Below are positions 9,471 to 18,072 of a DNA stretch of 64,000 nucleotides, one piece after another. The stretch comes from Massilia yuzhufengensis. Its GTDB lineage: Bacteria > Pseudomonadota > Gammaproteobacteria > Burkholderiales > Burkholderiaceae_D. The position numbers and the translations under genes are program-made. Under the pieces are notes generated by a model, which worked only from the letters and a program-made list of their open reading frames with translations, was not told where the DNA came from and ran no database searches. The first letter of the stretch is position 1. The number at the start of each line of letters is the position of its first letter. The DNA lies in contig NZ_FOLD01000022.1 in the NCBI RefSeq assembly GCF_900112225.1, positions 1 through 64,000 of the forward strand, given 5' to 3'.

Positions 9471-11048
9471 TCAAGCGGTTTTCAATTCCCCGTCCTGCAC
9501 GCGTGCAAGGCGCAGGGGATTGTCGTCGCGAAGCGCCTCCGGCAGCAAGCCCTCCGGCACGTTCTGGTAGCAGACCGGACGCAGGAAGCGGTCGATCGCG
9601 GTCGCGCCCACCGAGGTGCTGCGGCTGTCGCTGGTGGCCGGGAACGGGCCGCCGTGGACCATCGCATGCGCCACTTCGACGCCGGTCGGGAAGCCGTTGA
9701 ACAGCACCCGGCCCGCCTTGCGCTCCAGGATTGGCAGCAGTTTCGCCGCAATCGCCTGGTCGGCCGCCTGGGCATGCACGGTGGCGGTCAGCTGGCCGTG
9801 CAGGCCTTCGGCGGCGCGCAGCAGTTGCTGCTCGTCGCTGAAGCGCACCACGATGGCGGCCGGGCCGAAGACCTCGTCCTGCAGGTCCGGGTTGCCGATG
9901 AAGGTCTCGGCGTCGCACAGGTACAGCGCCGCCTGGGCCGCGCAGCCCACGCCCTGCTCGCCGCCACGGGCGACCTGGGTCAGGCCGGTGGTGGAGCCGA
10001 AGCGCGCGATGCCGCTGTTGTAGGCCTCGTGGATGCCGGCGGTCAGCATGGTGCCGGCGCCTTTGGCAGCCAGTGCTTCGGTGCTGGCCGCGACGAAGCC
10101 GTCCAGCTCCGCGCTGGCCAGGCCGAACACCAGGCCCGGGTTGGTGCAGAACTGGCCCACGCCCATGGTCAGCGAATCGACGAAGCCCTGCGCCAGGGTG
10201 GCGCCGCCAGCCGCGAGGCCCGCAGGCAGCAGGAACACCGGGTTCACGCTGCTCATTTCGGCGTAGACCGGGATTGGTTCCGGACGGCTTGCTGCGGTGC
10301 GCATCAGCGCGGTGCCGCCCTGGCGCGAACCGGTGAAGCCGACCGCCTTGATGGCCGGGTGGCCGACCAGCTGCTGGCCGATGCTGCGGCCGTCGCCGTA
10401 GACCATCGAGAACACGCCTTCCGGCAGCCCGCAATCCAGCGCCGCACGCTGGACGGCGCGGCCGACCAGCTCCGAAGTGCCGAGGTGGGCGGTATGGGCC
10501 TTCACCACCACCGGGCAACCGGCGGCCAGGGCGGACGCGGTATCGCCGCCCGCCACCGAGAAGGCCAGCGGGAAGTTACTGGCGCCGAAGACGGCGACCG
10601 GGCCCAGGCCGATTTTCGCCAGGCGCAGGTCGGGGCGCGGCGGCGCACGGTCCGGCAGCGCGCTGTCGATGGTGGCGCCGAGGAAGCGGCCGTCGCGGAC
10701 CACTTTGGCGAACAGGCGCAGCTGGGTGACGGTGCGCATGCGCTCGCCTTCCAGGCGGGCTTGCGGCAGGCCGGTTTCCAGCTGGGCGCGTTCGATCAGG
10801 GCCGGGCCGATGGCCAGCACCTGTTCGGCGATCGCTTCCAGGAAGGCGGCGCGCTGCTCCAGCGGCAGGGCGCGGTAAGGGTCGAAGGCGGCGGCAGCGA
10901 GTTCGCAGGCGCGCTCCACGTCGGCGCTGGAGGCCAGGCCGAAGCCCGGGTCCAGTTGGGCTTTCGTGGAAGGGTTGTAGGCCTGCTGCTGGCCCGCGTT
11001 GCCGCGGACCAGCTGGCTGCCGATGATCATGTCACCAGTGATCTGCAT
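9471..11048 (-). CDS. 2,5-dioxovalerate (alpha-ketoglutarate semialdehyde) dehydrogenase
   Basis: The 525-residue aldehyde dehydrogenase has Asn158 in GASNFPLAFSVAGGDT, Glu264 in YAEMSSVNP and nucleophile Cys301 in GQFCTNPG. The YAEMSSVNP and GQFCTNPG forms are typical of the ketoglutarate semialdehyde dehydrogenases of aldarate pathways. The enzyme would oxidise the KdgD product to 2-oxoglutarate with NAD(P)+. It lies only 3 bp after kdgD on the same strand, so the two are cotranscribed, and it is followed by the 9424-9455 terminator. Confidence 0.94.
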   Translation of the reverse strand: MQITGDMIIGSQLVRGNAGQQQAYNPSTKAQLDPGFGLASSADVERACELAAAAFDPYRALPLEQRAAFLEAIAEQVLAIGPALIERAQLETGLPQARLEGERMRTVTQLRLFAKVVRDGRFLGATIDSALPDRAPPRPDLRLAKIGLGPVAVFGASNFPLAFSVAGGDTASALAAGCPVVVKAHTAHLGTSELVGRAVQRAALDCGLPEGVFSMVYGDGRSIGQQLVGHPAIKAVGFTGSRQGGTALMRTAASRPEPIPVYAEMSSVNPVFLLPAGLAAGGATLAQGFVDSLTMGVGQFCTNPGLVFGLASAELDGFVAASTEALAAKGAGTMLTAGIHEAYNSGIARFGSTTGLTQVARGGEQGVGCAAQAALYLCDAETFIGNPDLQDEVFGPAAIVVRFSDEQQLLRAAEGLHGQLTATVHAQAADQAIAAKLLPILERKAGRVLFNGFPTGVEVAHAMVHGGPFPATSDSRSTSVGATAIDRFLRPVCYQNVPEGLLPEALRDDNPLRLARVQDGELKTA

Positions 11049-11051
11049 GGT

Positions 11052-11966
11052 TTATACCGGGTTCGATTGTTTCTGGATCAGGGCCAGCAGCATCTGGTCT
11101 TCTTCCGCGGTCAGGTCGGTCAGCGGCGGACGCACAGGACCCGCGCCATGGCCGACCAGGCGGGCGCCGGCCTTGACGATACTGACGGCGTAGCCGGCCT
11201 TGCGGTTGCGGATCTCCAGGTAAGGCAGGAAGAACTCGTCCAGCAGGCGGTTGGTGGTGGCGGTGTCGCCGGCGGCGGTGGCATGGTAGAAGTCCATCGC
11301 CAGTTGCGGCACGAAGTTGAACACGGCCGACGAGTAGACCGGGGTGCCCAGCGCTTTATAGGCGCCGGCATACACTTCCGCGGTCGGCAGGCCGCCCAGG
11401 TAGCTGAAGCGGTCGCCCATGCGGCGCCAGATTGCGACCATCAGTTCGATGTCGCCGTTGCCGTCCTTGAAGCCGATCAGGTTAGGGCAGCGTTCTGCCA
11501 GGCGTTCGAGCGAATCCGGGGTCAGGCGGCAGGCGGCGCGGTTGTAGACCACCACGCCGATATCCACCGCGCGGCACACCGCTTCCACGTGGGCGACCAG
11601 GCCATCCTGGCTGGCTTCGGTCAGGTAGTGCGGCAGCAGCAGCAGGCCCTTGGCGCCCTGGCGCTCGGCTTCCTGTGCATGGGCGATCGCGGTGCGGGTC
11701 GGGCCGCCGCAACCGGCCAGGATCGGCACCACGCCGGCGCAGGTGTCGACCGCGGTCTTGATGATCTGGCCGTACTCTTCGCCGTGCAGCGAGAAGTATT
11801 CACCGGTGCCGCCGGCGGCGAACAGCGCGGTCGCGCCGTACGGGGCCAGCCATTCGAGGCGCTTGGCGTACCCGGCCGGGTTGAAATCGCCCTGCTCGTC
11901 GAAGTCGGTGATCGGGAAGGACAGCAGGCCGTGGGACAGGATTTTTTTGAGCTCTAACGGGTGCAT
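11052..11966 (-). CDS. kdgD: 5-dehydro-4-deoxyglucarate dehydratase KdgD
   Basis: The 304-residue DapA-superfamily TIM-barrel enzyme dehydrates and decarboxylates 5-keto-4-deoxyglucarate to alpha-ketoglutarate semialdehyde. The Schiff-base lysine is Lys167 in [11 protein letters not shown] and the catalytic tyrosine is Tyr141 in [19 protein letters not shown] and the C-terminal [11 protein letters not shown] are typical of KdgD rather than DapA. GGAG precedes the ATG. It is the first gene of the operon, with a promoter/operator at 12042-12080. Confidence 0.95.
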   Translation of the reverse strand: MHPLELKKILSHGLLSFPITDFDEQGDFNPAGYAKRLEWLAPYGATALFAAGGTGEYFSLHGEEYGQIIKTAVDTCAGVVPILAGCGGPTRTAIAHAQEAERQGAKGLLLLPHYLTEASQDGLVAHVEAVCRAVDIGVVVYNRAACRLTPDSLERLAERCPNLIGFKDGNGDIELMVAIWRRMGDRFSYLGGLPTAEVYAGAYKALGTPVYSSAVFNFVPQLAMDFYHATAAGDTATTNRLLDEFFLPYLEIRNRKAGYAVSIVKAGARLVGHGAGPVRPPLTDLTAEEDQMLLALIQKQSNPV

Positions 11967-12041
11967 TCGGGTCTCCAGGAGAAAAGGTGTCGTTGTCGCA
12001 TGAGGCGTGGCTTCAGATCGTTGTGCTGCGTTTGCCGATCA

Positions 12042-12080
12042 GTTGTAGGTCATCGTACAACCTAAACCATGATGCGGCAA
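12042..12080 (-). promoter_or_regulatory. kdgD promoter with overlapping palindromic operator
   Basis: On the minus strand a -35 TTGCCG (genomic 12075-12080) and a -10 TACGAT (12052-12057) are 17 bp apart. The -10 lies inside a 20-bp near-palindrome at 12042-12061, GTTGTAGGTCATCGTACAAC as read on the plus strand. GTTGTAnGnCAT also occurs upstream of the adjacent fadR gene and of garD. Overlap with the -10 implies repression. The likely ligand-responsive repressor is the FadR-type protein encoded next door. Confidence 0.65.
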
Positions 12081-12100
12081 GCACAAAATGCAGGAATGTT

Positions 12101-12829
12101 TCAGTTCACCTGGGATTCGAGGCGGCGCTGCGCCTGCACCAGCCGTTCGCGGCTGTTGGACAGGTGGGTGCGCATTGCGGCGCGCGCCGCTTCCGGGTCG
12201 CGCCGTTCGATGGCGCGGTAGATGTCATCGTGCTCGCGGCTCACGCGCTCGTTGAAATTGGCCGGCTTGTCCTGCTCCAGCTCCACCGTATTGAGGCGCG
12301 CCCGCGGGATGATCGCGTTGCCGAGCTGGCCCAGGATGTCGACGAAATAGCGGTTGCCGGTGGCTTGCGCAATGAGCAGGTGGAAGCGCTTGTCGGCCTC
12401 CACCGCCGAGCGGCCTTCGGCCATCGCGGCGTGCATCTCGCCCAGCGCCGCGCCCAGGTCCGCCACCTGTTCGTCGCTGCGGCGCGCTGCGGCCAGGCCC
12501 GCCGTTTCGGTCTCCACGCCGATGCGCAGTTCCAGGATCGCCAGCACGTCGCGCAGGGTCAGGATGCTTTCCGCATCGATGCCCAGGCCGGCCTGCTGGC
12601 GCTCCAGGACGAAGGTGCCGATGCCGTGCCGGGTCGCCACCAGTCCCGAGGCCTGCAGGTGCGAAATCGCCTCGCGCACGACGGTGCGGCTGACACCATG
12701 CAGGGACATCATCGACGACTCGGTCGGCAGTTTCTCGCCCGGCTTGAGCAGGCCCTGGCGGATGCTGCTGCTGATCTGTTCGACCACGCCCTGGGCGAGA
12801 TTGCGGGGTTTGCGCTGCGCTGGAATCAT
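12101..12829 (-). CDS. FadR-subfamily GntR regulator (candidate galactarate/galacturonate catabolic repressor)
   Basis: The 242-residue protein has an N-terminal winged helix-turn-helix (about residues 8-75, with GEKLPTESSMMSLHGVSRTVVREAISHLQASGL) and a C-terminal FCD ligand domain with metal-type histidines in KRFHLLIAQATGN, SREHDDIY and MRTHLSNSR. The start is placed at ATG 12829 because the HTH begins a few residues later; the frame stays open upstream without similarity. It differs from the two other FadR-type proteins here. It is divergent from the second fadR and convergent in sense with kdgD, about 134 bp away. The GTTGTAnGnCAT motif at its own -35 suggests autoregulation. Confidence 0.92.
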   Translation of the reverse strand: MIPAQRKPRNLAQGVVEQISSSIRQGLLKPGEKLPTESSMMSLHGVSRTVVREAISHLQASGLVATRHGIGTFVLERQQAGLGIDAESILTLRDVLAILELRIGVETETAGLAAARRSDEQVADLGAALGEMHAAMAEGRSAVEADKRFHLLIAQATGNRYFVDILGQLGNAIIPRARLNTVELEQDKPANFNERVSREHDDIYRAIERRDPEAARAAMRTHLSNSRERLVQAQRRLESQVN

Positions 12830-12863
12830 GGAGTGAGAGGTGGAACAGGTCAGGAAAGCGCTG

Positions 12864-12893
12864 ATTATATCCCAAGTTCTGTTGTACGACATC
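12864..12893 (-). promoter_or_regulatory. Promoter and operator of the first fadR gene
   Basis: On the minus strand a perfect -10 TATAAT (genomic 12864-12869) is followed upstream by GTTGTACGACATC (12881-12893), which covers the -35 position. The same GTTGTAnGnCAT core occurs at kdgD and garD. A further inverted repeat, GACATC...GATGTC (12888-12908), extends away from the gene. Autorepression is the simplest reading. Confidence 0.6.
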
Positions 12894-12923
12894 TTATGAC
12901 ATGATGTCTTTTTTCGGAACATT

Positions 12924-12964
12924 GGTTGGTCCGCCTTGCGATATTGGACTGACCAAACTAGAAT
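12924..12964 (+). promoter_or_regulatory. Pectin-regulon promoter/operator module, copy 1 (second fadR gene)
   Basis: In order: box GGTTGGTCCGCC (12924-12935), -35 TTGCGA (12936-12941), operator TTGGACTGACCAA (12944-12956) wholly inside a 17-bp spacer, and -10 TAGAAT (12959-12964). The operator resembles FadR/PdhR-type TGGTnnnACCA palindromes. The same arrangement recurs at 13706, 19012, 19919 and 31031. Confidence 0.75.
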
Positions 12965-12994
12965 CTGCGGATGGTTCCCACAACGAGAATAAGA

Positions 12995-13684
12995 ATGACG
13001 CCTGCCGCAGAACCAACCCACGCCGAACCCCGCCTGTACCGCGTGGTGGCCGCCCGCATCCAGGAACTGATCCGCAATGAACAGCTCGCGGCCGGCACCC
13101 GCCTGCCCGCCGAACGCGAGCTGGCCGCCAAGCTTGCCGTCAGCCGCGCGTCCTTGCGTGAAGCACTGATCGTGCTGGAGCTGTCCGGCATCGTCGACGT
13201 GCGCAGCGGCTCGGGCGTATACGTGAGCGAGAAAGCCGCGGCGCCGGCCGACGTCCCCGAAGCCGGCCCCGGTCCGTTCGAGGTATTGGCTGCGCGGCGC
13301 CTGATCGAATCCGAAGTGGCCGCCATGGCCGCGAAGAACGCCACCGATTCGGCCATCGACGCGATCCTGGCGGCGGTGGAAGAGATGGAACGCCAGCACG
13401 AGGACCGCGCCAGCAACGAGCAGGCCGACCGCAACTTCCACCTGGCGCTGGCGCGCGCCACCGGCAACACGGCGCTGGTGGGCGCGGTCGACTACCTGTG
13501 GAAGCAGCGCGGCAGCCTGTGGCACCGGCTCAAGGAACACTTCCAGACCGAAGATCTGCGCAAGCAGACCCTGATCGACCACCGCAACATCGTGGCGGCG
13601 ATCGCGGCCCACGACGTGGCCGGCGCGCGCGCCGCGATGCGTTCCCACCTCGAGCGGGTGACCAGGACCTTCTCGCGCGGATGA
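12995..13684 (+). CDS. FadR-subfamily GntR regulator (pectin regulon candidate, paralog A)
   Basis: The 229-residue protein has a winged HTH (about residues 13-80, with GTRLPAERELAAKLAVSRASLREAL) and an FCD domain carrying RNFHLALARATGN, DHRNI and AMRSHLERV. Long identical blocks, for example GPGPFEVLAARRLIE, are shared with the protein at 19087, so the two are clear paralogs. ATG 12971 is also in frame. It would coincide with the expected transcription start of the promoter at 12936-12964, so ATG 12995 is preferred, giving a normal leader. It is divergent from the first fadR and lies directly before the acetylesterase/PL1-CE8 unit. Its promoter carries the palindrome it is likely to bind. 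Confidence 0.9.
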   Translation: MTPAAEPTHAEPRLYRVVAARIQELIRNEQLAAGTRLPAERELAAKLAVSRASLREALIVLELSGIVDVRSGSGVYVSEKAAAPADVPEAGPGPFEVLAARRLIESEVAAMAAKNATDSAIDAILAAVEEMERQHEDRASNEQADRNFHLALARATGNTALVGAVDYLWKQRGSLWHRLKEHFQTEDLRKQTLIDHRNIVAAIAAHDVAGARAAMRSHLERVTRTFSRG

Positions 13685-13705
13685 TGCCCTTAATGGCCTG
13701 ACCGC

Positions 13706-13734
13706 TTGATAAATTGGTCAGACCAAAATAGAAT
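13706..13734 (+). promoter_or_regulatory. Pectin-regulon promoter/operator module, copy 2 (acetylesterase/PL1-CE8)
   Basis: -35 TTGATA (13706-13711), a 17-bp spacer containing the perfect palindrome TTGGTCAGACCAA (13714-13726), and -10 TAGAAT (13729-13734). Another half-like site, TGGCCTGACC, lies just upstream at about 13694-13703. The next gene starts 26 bp after the -10, with AGGAG at 13749-13753. Confidence 0.8.
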
Positions 13735-13759
13735 CAGGCAAACCATCAGGAGTTTGCCC

Positions 13760-14488
13760 ATGCCGCGCCCTTCCCGCTTCACCCCCGCCATCCTCGCCAC
13801 GCTGCTGTGCGCAGCCTCCTTCGGCGCCGCCGCCGCCCCGGCCCTGCCGGACCGCGTGATCCTGGTCGGCGACTCCACCATGGCCAGCAGCACCGGCTAT
13901 GGCGACGCCCTGTGCGCCCGCCTCACGCCGGAGACGGCCTGCATCAACCTGGCGCGCGGCGGGCGCAGTTCGGGCAGCTTCCGGGCCGAGGGCCGCTGGG
14001 ATGAAGTGAGCAAGCTGCTGGGCGACGGCGCGGGCTTTCGCACCACCTATGTGCTGATCCAGTTCGGCCATAACGACCAGCCGGGCAAGCCAGGCCGCTC
14101 CACCGACTACGTCACCGGCTTCCCAGCGAACATGACGCGCTACGTGGAAGAGGCGCGCGCGCTCGGCGCCGTGCCGGTGCTGGTGACGCCGCTGACGCGC
14201 CGCAGCTTCAAGGACGGCTACGTCCACAATGACCTGGCGCCCTGGGCAGCAACGGTGCGCGGCATCGCGCGCAGCAGCAAAGTGCCGCTGGTGGACCTGA
14301 ATGCGCTGTCGCTGGCGGCAGTACAGGCGATGGGGCCGAAGGAAGCCGACACCATGGCGCGCACCGGCGCCAACTTCGACTACACCCACCTGGGGCCGCT
14401 CGGCGCCGAGCGCTTCTCCGGCATCGTCGCGCAGGAACTGGTGCGCGCGGTACCGGCATTGGCGGCCGCCGTGCGGGGTGCACCGTGA
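13760..14488 (+). CDS. SGNH hydrolase, rhamnogalacturonan acetylesterase-like
   Basis: The 242-residue secreted esterase has a signal peptide at about residues 1-26 (hydrophobic ILATLLCAASFGAAAA, cleavage near APA). Block I is VGDST with nucleophile Ser39, then GGRSSGSF, FGHND and the catalytic Asp207/His210 in DYTHLG. This pattern matches CE12-type rhamnogalacturonan acetylesterases, which remove acetyl groups from pectin so that lyases can act. The ATG at 13760 follows AGGAGTTTGCCC. Its stop overlaps the GTG start of the PL1-CE8 gene, so the two enzymes should be made together. Confidence 0.9.
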   Translation: MPRPSRFTPAILATLLCAASFGAAAAPALPDRVILVGDSTMASSTGYGDALCARLTPETACINLARGGRSSGSFRAEGRWDEVSKLLGDGAGFRTTYVLIQFGHNDQPGKPGRSTDYVTGFPANMTRYVEEARALGAVPVLVTPLTRRSFKDGYVHNDLAPWAATVRGIARSSKVPLVDLNALSLAAVQAMGPKEADTMARTGANFDYTHLGPLGAERFSGIVAQELVRAVPALAAAVRGAP

Positions 14489-17400
14489 GCGCGACCATCG
14501 CGGCGATCGCCCTCGCGGCGGCCGGCACGCTGGCCGTCCCGCTGGCCGAACGCCAGCACGCACCGCCCGACGGCTGGGCCGCGCAGGAAGGCGGCACCCG
14601 CGGCGGCGCCCTCGCCGCTCCCGCCCACGTCTACACCGTACGCGACCGCGCCCAGCTGCTCGCGGCCTTGAGCGCACCGGCCGCCGCCCGCATCGTGCGC
14701 GTGGCGGCAAGCATCGACATGAGCGAAGGCCGCGCCTTCAGCGACAGCGCCGACCAGGCCAAACGCGGCGTGGTGCGCATCCCGTCCAACACCACGCTGG
14801 TTGGCAGTGCGCCGGGCGCGGGTTTCGTGAACGGCAGCCTGGCCGTGGCCAACGCTTCGCAGGTGGTGATCCGCAACCTCGCCATCCGCAATCCGTGCGA
14901 CGTCGGCCCGCGCTGGGATCCGAAGGACGGCGCCAAGGGCAACTGGAACTCCTCGTTCGACGCCATCAGCATCACCGGCTCGCACCACGTGTGGATCGAC
15001 CACAACAGCTTCACCGATGCGCCCGACACCGACGACCGGGCGGCGCTGGAGAACGGCATGCGCAAGCAATGCCACGACGGCGCGCTCGATATCACCCAGG
15101 GCTCGGACTTCGTCAGCGTCACCTACAACCGCTTCGCGCAGCACGAGAAGAACATGCTGGTCGGCGCCGGCGACCGCGCCACCGGCGACGCGGGCCACCT
15201 GCGCATCACGCTCAAGGCCAATTTGTTCGAGCATGTGGCCGAGCGCGCGCCGCGCGTGCGCTACGGCCAGGTGCACCTGCTCAACAACTACTACGTGGGC
15301 GACCGCAAGCACCCGGTGTACGGCCACGGCTACAGCGTCGGCGTGGCCCACGCCTCGCACATCGTCTCGCATGCGAACGTGTTCGACATCGCCGGCGCCA
15401 AGACCTGCAGGCAGGTGGTGCGCGACCCATCCTCGAGCCCGGGCGTGTTCGCGGACACCGGCTCGCTCCTGAACGGCGCGCCGCTGGCGGACTGCCCCTT
15501 CGGCGGCGACACCGGCGCGCGCCTGCCCTATGCGCTCACGCCCATGCCGGCCGGCGATGTGGCGCGCCACGTCCTCGACAACGCCGGCCCGCGTCCCCTG
15601 CAGGGCGGAGCGGACGGCTATGCCGAGGCCCGCGTCCTGCCGCGCGTCGGCGCGCCCTTCGTGCTGCGCGCACGCCAGGACGCTGGCGGCGACTGGCAGG
15701 GCGCCTCCATCGCGCTGCGCGAAGGCGGCAAGTTGCTGGTGGTGGAACTGCTGGAGTCGCGCGGCGGCGAGACCCGCCGCATCAAGCAGGTGCGCCGCAA
15801 TGCCGGCCTGCCGGGCGTACCGGTGGTGCTGCGCTTTGCTGCCGAACCGGGACCGCAGGGCGGCATGCTGAACGTCTCGGTGGACGGCGAGCGCGCCACC
15901 TGGCTGGTGGCCCCAGCGCTGCCGGCGCTGCAGCCGGTGGCCTGGGACGCCGGCGCCAGCACCCTGCTCGACCTGCGCAGCGGCCCGGCCGGCGCACCCG
16001 AACGCGTGACCGTGCACGTAGCGGCGGACCGCCTGCTGCTGCAGGCCGGCGACGCGCCGGAAACGGTGCGTGTCGGTGGCGCGGCGCGGTTCGAAGCCAG
16101 CGCGGCCGATCCGCGCCTGGTCTCGGTCGAAGCGGCAGGCGACGGCCTGCGCCTCACGCCGCACGCGCCTGGGCGCACCGCCATCACCGTGCGCAGCCTC
16201 GACGATCCATGGGCGCAAGCGGTCTTCATGGTGGAAGTCGGCGCCCCATTCGCGGCGCCCGGCGCGCTGGTGCACGCCACCACCTACCCGGCGCGGGGCG
16301 AGCGCGGCGTGCCGCCGGATACGCCCTTGCGACTGGTGCTGGCGCAGGACGCGGTACTGAGCGGCCAGGGCAGCGTGCGGGTCTACCGCAAGCGCGACCG
16401 GGCGCTGGTGGCCGTCGTCCGTCCGGGCGAAGCCGTCACCGCGCTCGGCCCGCGCGAACGCCAGCGCCTGGTGCGCCAGCACCACATCACGGCCAGCGGC
16501 AAGGAAGTGCGCATCCAGCTGCCACGCTTGCTGGACTACGGCACCGACTACGATGCCGTGTTTGAAGCCCGCCTGGTTGCCGCCCGCGGCTTCAAGGGCG
16601 CACGCTGGTCCTTCCGCACCACGGCTTACCGGCCGGTGGGCGACAGCATCACGGTGGACGACGACGGCCGCGCCGACTTCCGCACCGTACAGGGCGCGCT
16701 CGATCACGCCATGGGCTTGCCGCGTGCGCAGGCGGTGACGGTCAACGTGCGCGACGGCGTCTATCCCGAACTGCTCTACCTGCGCGACAAGGACAACGTG
16801 AGCCTGCGCGGCCAGAGCCGCGAAGCGACCATCATCCGCGCCGCCAACAGCGAGACCCGCAACCCGGGCTCCGGCACCGGCCAGCCGCAAGGCTCGGCCG
16901 GCATCCTCGGCGGGCGCGCGCTGTTCCTGGCCCAGGACAGCGACCTGCTGGAGATCCGCGACATCGCCCTGCACAACAGCACCCGCCGCAGCGACGGCCA
17001 CTCGGCCCAGGCCGAGACCATCTTCTTCAGCAGCGACCAGGGCCGCCTGCAGGTGCGCAACGCCCACTTCATCAGCGAACAGGACACCCTGCAGCTGACC
17101 GGCTACGCCTGGTTCCACAAGTCCCTCATCGAAGGCAACGTCGACTTCATCTGGGGGAACAACCGCGCCGCCCTGTTCGAGGACAGCGAGATCCGCACCC
17201 TCGGCGACAGCGCCAACCCGGAAAGCGGCGGCTACCTGGTGCAGGCGCGCACCGTGGCGCAGGAAGACCCGGGCTTCATCTTCCTGCGCTCGCGCCTCAC
17301 GCGCGGGCCTGGCCCTGCCGGCAACCTCCCGCCCGACGGCGCCACCTATTTCGCGCGCTCGCCGGGCACCGCCAACACCTGGGACCACGTGGCCTTCATC

Positions 17401-17613
17401 GAGTGCAGTGTAGGGCCGCACATCGCGCATGATGCCTGGTACCGCAAGCCGCTGCCCCATCCCCTGCAGGGCGGCTGGCGCGAATACGGCAACAAGGCCG
17501 AGGATGGCAGTGCACGCGGTTTCGGCGGCACCCAGCTCGACAGCAGCGAGGCGGCGCGCCTGGGCAGCCGCGCAGCGGTATTCGCAGCGCGCGGCTGGAA
17601 CCCGCAGCCCTGA
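14485..17613 (+). CDS. PL1 pectate lyase - CE8 pectin methylesterase fusion
   Basis: The 1042-residue bimodular pectinase is translated from a GTG that overlaps the previous stop (GTGA). Residues about 45-375 form a PL1 beta-helix with SHHVWIDHNSF, CHDGALDITQGSDFVSVTYN, HEKNMLVG and the catalytic-arginine segment ERAPRVRYGQVHLLNNYY. Residues about 375-505 look like a beta-sandwich, about 505-595 like a BIG2-type Ig domain, and about 598-715 like a Big_5-type Ig domain (TYPARGERGVPPDTPLRL). Residues 717-1042 are a CE8 domain with VDDDGRADFRTVQGALDHA, GNVDFIWGNNRALFED and YLVQARTV. The N-terminus is hydrophobic but lacks basic residues, so the export signal is atypical. It would de-esterify and cleave homogalacturonan in one polypeptide. 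Confidence 0.93.
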   Translation: MSATIAAIALAAAGTLAVPLAERQHAPPDGWAAQEGGTRGGALAAPAHVYTVRDRAQLLAALSAPAAARIVRVAASIDMSEGRAFSDSADQAKRGVVRIPSNTTLVGSAPGAGFVNGSLAVANASQVVIRNLAIRNPCDVGPRWDPKDGAKGNWNSSFDAISITGSHHVWIDHNSFTDAPDTDDRAALENGMRKQCHDGALDITQGSDFVSVTYNRFAQHEKNMLVGAGDRATGDAGHLRITLKANLFEHVAERAPRVRYGQVHLLNNYYVGDRKHPVYGHGYSVGVAHASHIVSHANVFDIAGAKTCRQVVRDPSSSPGVFADTGSLLNGAPLADCPFGGDTGARLPYALTPMPAGDVARHVLDNAGPRPLQGGADGYAEARVLPRVGAPFVLRARQDAGGDWQGASIALREGGKLLVVELLESRGGETRRIKQVRRNAGLPGVPVVLRFAAEPGPQGGMLNVSVDGERATWLVAPALPALQPVAWDAGASTLLDLRSGPAGAPERVTVHVAADRLLLQAGDAPETVRVGGAARFEASAADPRLVSVEAAGDGLRLTPHAPGRTAITVRSLDDPWAQAVFMVEVGAPFAAPGALVHATTYPARGERGVPPDTPLRLVLAQDAVLSGQGSVRVYRKRDRALVAVVRPGEAVTALGPRERQRLVRQHHITASGKEVRIQLPRLLDYGTDYDAVFEARLVAARGFKGARWSFRTTAYRPVGDSITVDDDGRADFRTVQGALDHAMGLPRAQAVTVNVRDGVYPELLYLRDKDNVSLRGQSREATIIRAANSETRNPGSGTGQPQGSAGILGGRALFLAQDSDLLEIRDIALHNSTRRSDGHSAQAETIFFSSDQGRLQVRNAHFISEQDTLQLTGYAWFHKSLIEGNVDFIWGNNRAALFEDSEIRTLGDSANPESGGYLVQARTVAQEDPGFIFLRSRLTRGPGPAGNLPPDGATYFARSPGTANTWDHVAFIECSVGPHIAHDAWYRKPLPHPLQGGWREYGNKAEDGSARGFGGTQLDSSEAARLGSRAAVFAARGWNPQP

Positions 17614-17621
17614 CACAGCAC

Positions 17622-17673
17622 TTGACATTTGCGTTTACAGTTGTAATCATGAGCGAAGATTACACATGTAAAC
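17622..17673 (+). promoter_or_regulatory. blaI promoter with paired BlaI-type operators
   Basis: A consensus -35 TTGACA (17622-17627) is followed by GTTTACAGTTGTAATC (17633-17648) and its near mirror GATTACACATGTAAAC (17658-17673). Each contains the TACAnnTGTA core of BlaI/MecI operators and together they form a larger inverted repeat. The first covers the -10 region. The blaI ATG is 9 bp downstream. Autorepression by the BlaI-like protein is expected. Confidence 0.75.
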
Positions 17674-17682
17674 GGAACTGCC

Positions 17683-18072
17683 ATGCCAACACCCGCACCG
17701 GTCAACATCAGCGACGCCGAATCCCACGTCATGGAAATACTGTGGCGTGCGCCCGGCCCGATCGTGGCCGAGCAGGTCGTGGTCGCCCTTCATGAAAGCC
17801 AGCACTGGCAGAGCGCCACCGTCAAGACCCTGCTCAACCGCCTGCTGAAAAAAGGTGCGATCGCCGCCGAAAAGGACGGGCGGCGCTTCCTGTATTGCGC
17901 CGTGCTGCCGCGCGAAGCCTGGCTCGCCCGCGAAAGCGAAAGCCTGGTGCAGCGCCTGTTCGGCGGACGCATCGCGCCGCTGGTCGCCCACTTCGGCAGC
18001 CAGCGCAAGCTGTCGCAGGCCGATATCCAGGAACTGCGCAAGGTGATCGACGAGCTCGATGATGGCAAGTGA
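17683..18072 (+). CDS. BlaI/MecI/CopY-family transcriptional repressor
   Basis: The 129-residue winged-helix repressor has ISDAESHVMEILWRAPGPIVAEQVVVAL, the recognition region TVKTLLNRLLKKGAIAAEKDGRRFLY, and a C-terminal dimerisation helix pair ending in DIQELRKVIDEL. These repressors are normally inactivated by a cognate M56/BlaR1 membrane sensor-protease. Here the following M56 gene, which overlaps its end by 11 bp, is broken, so the repressor may be locked on or respond to another signal. No beta-lactamase gene is nearby. Confidence 0.93.
   Translation: MPTPAPVNISDAESHVMEILWRAPGPIVAEQVVVALHESQHWQSATVKTLLNRLLKKGAIAAEKDGRRFLYCAVLPREAWLARESESLVQRLFGGRIAPLVAHFGSQRKLSQADIQELRKVIDELDDGK

Noticed and set aside
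12971..12994. ATG 12971 as the start of the second fadR gene
   Set aside because: With the -10 at 12959-12964 the transcript would begin at or beside this codon, leaving no leader. ATG 12995 fits the paralog start better, though a leaderless form is not excluded.
12830..13648. Extension of the first fadR frame upstream across the second fadR gene
   Set aside because: It lies antisense to a real regulator, and the HTH begins just after ATG 12829, which has its own promoter.
14380..17628. A 1082-residue open frame antisense to the PL1-CE8 gene
   Set aside because: It has no family motif and mirrors the codon-position GC bias of the real gene; the plus-strand product has complete catalytic motifs.
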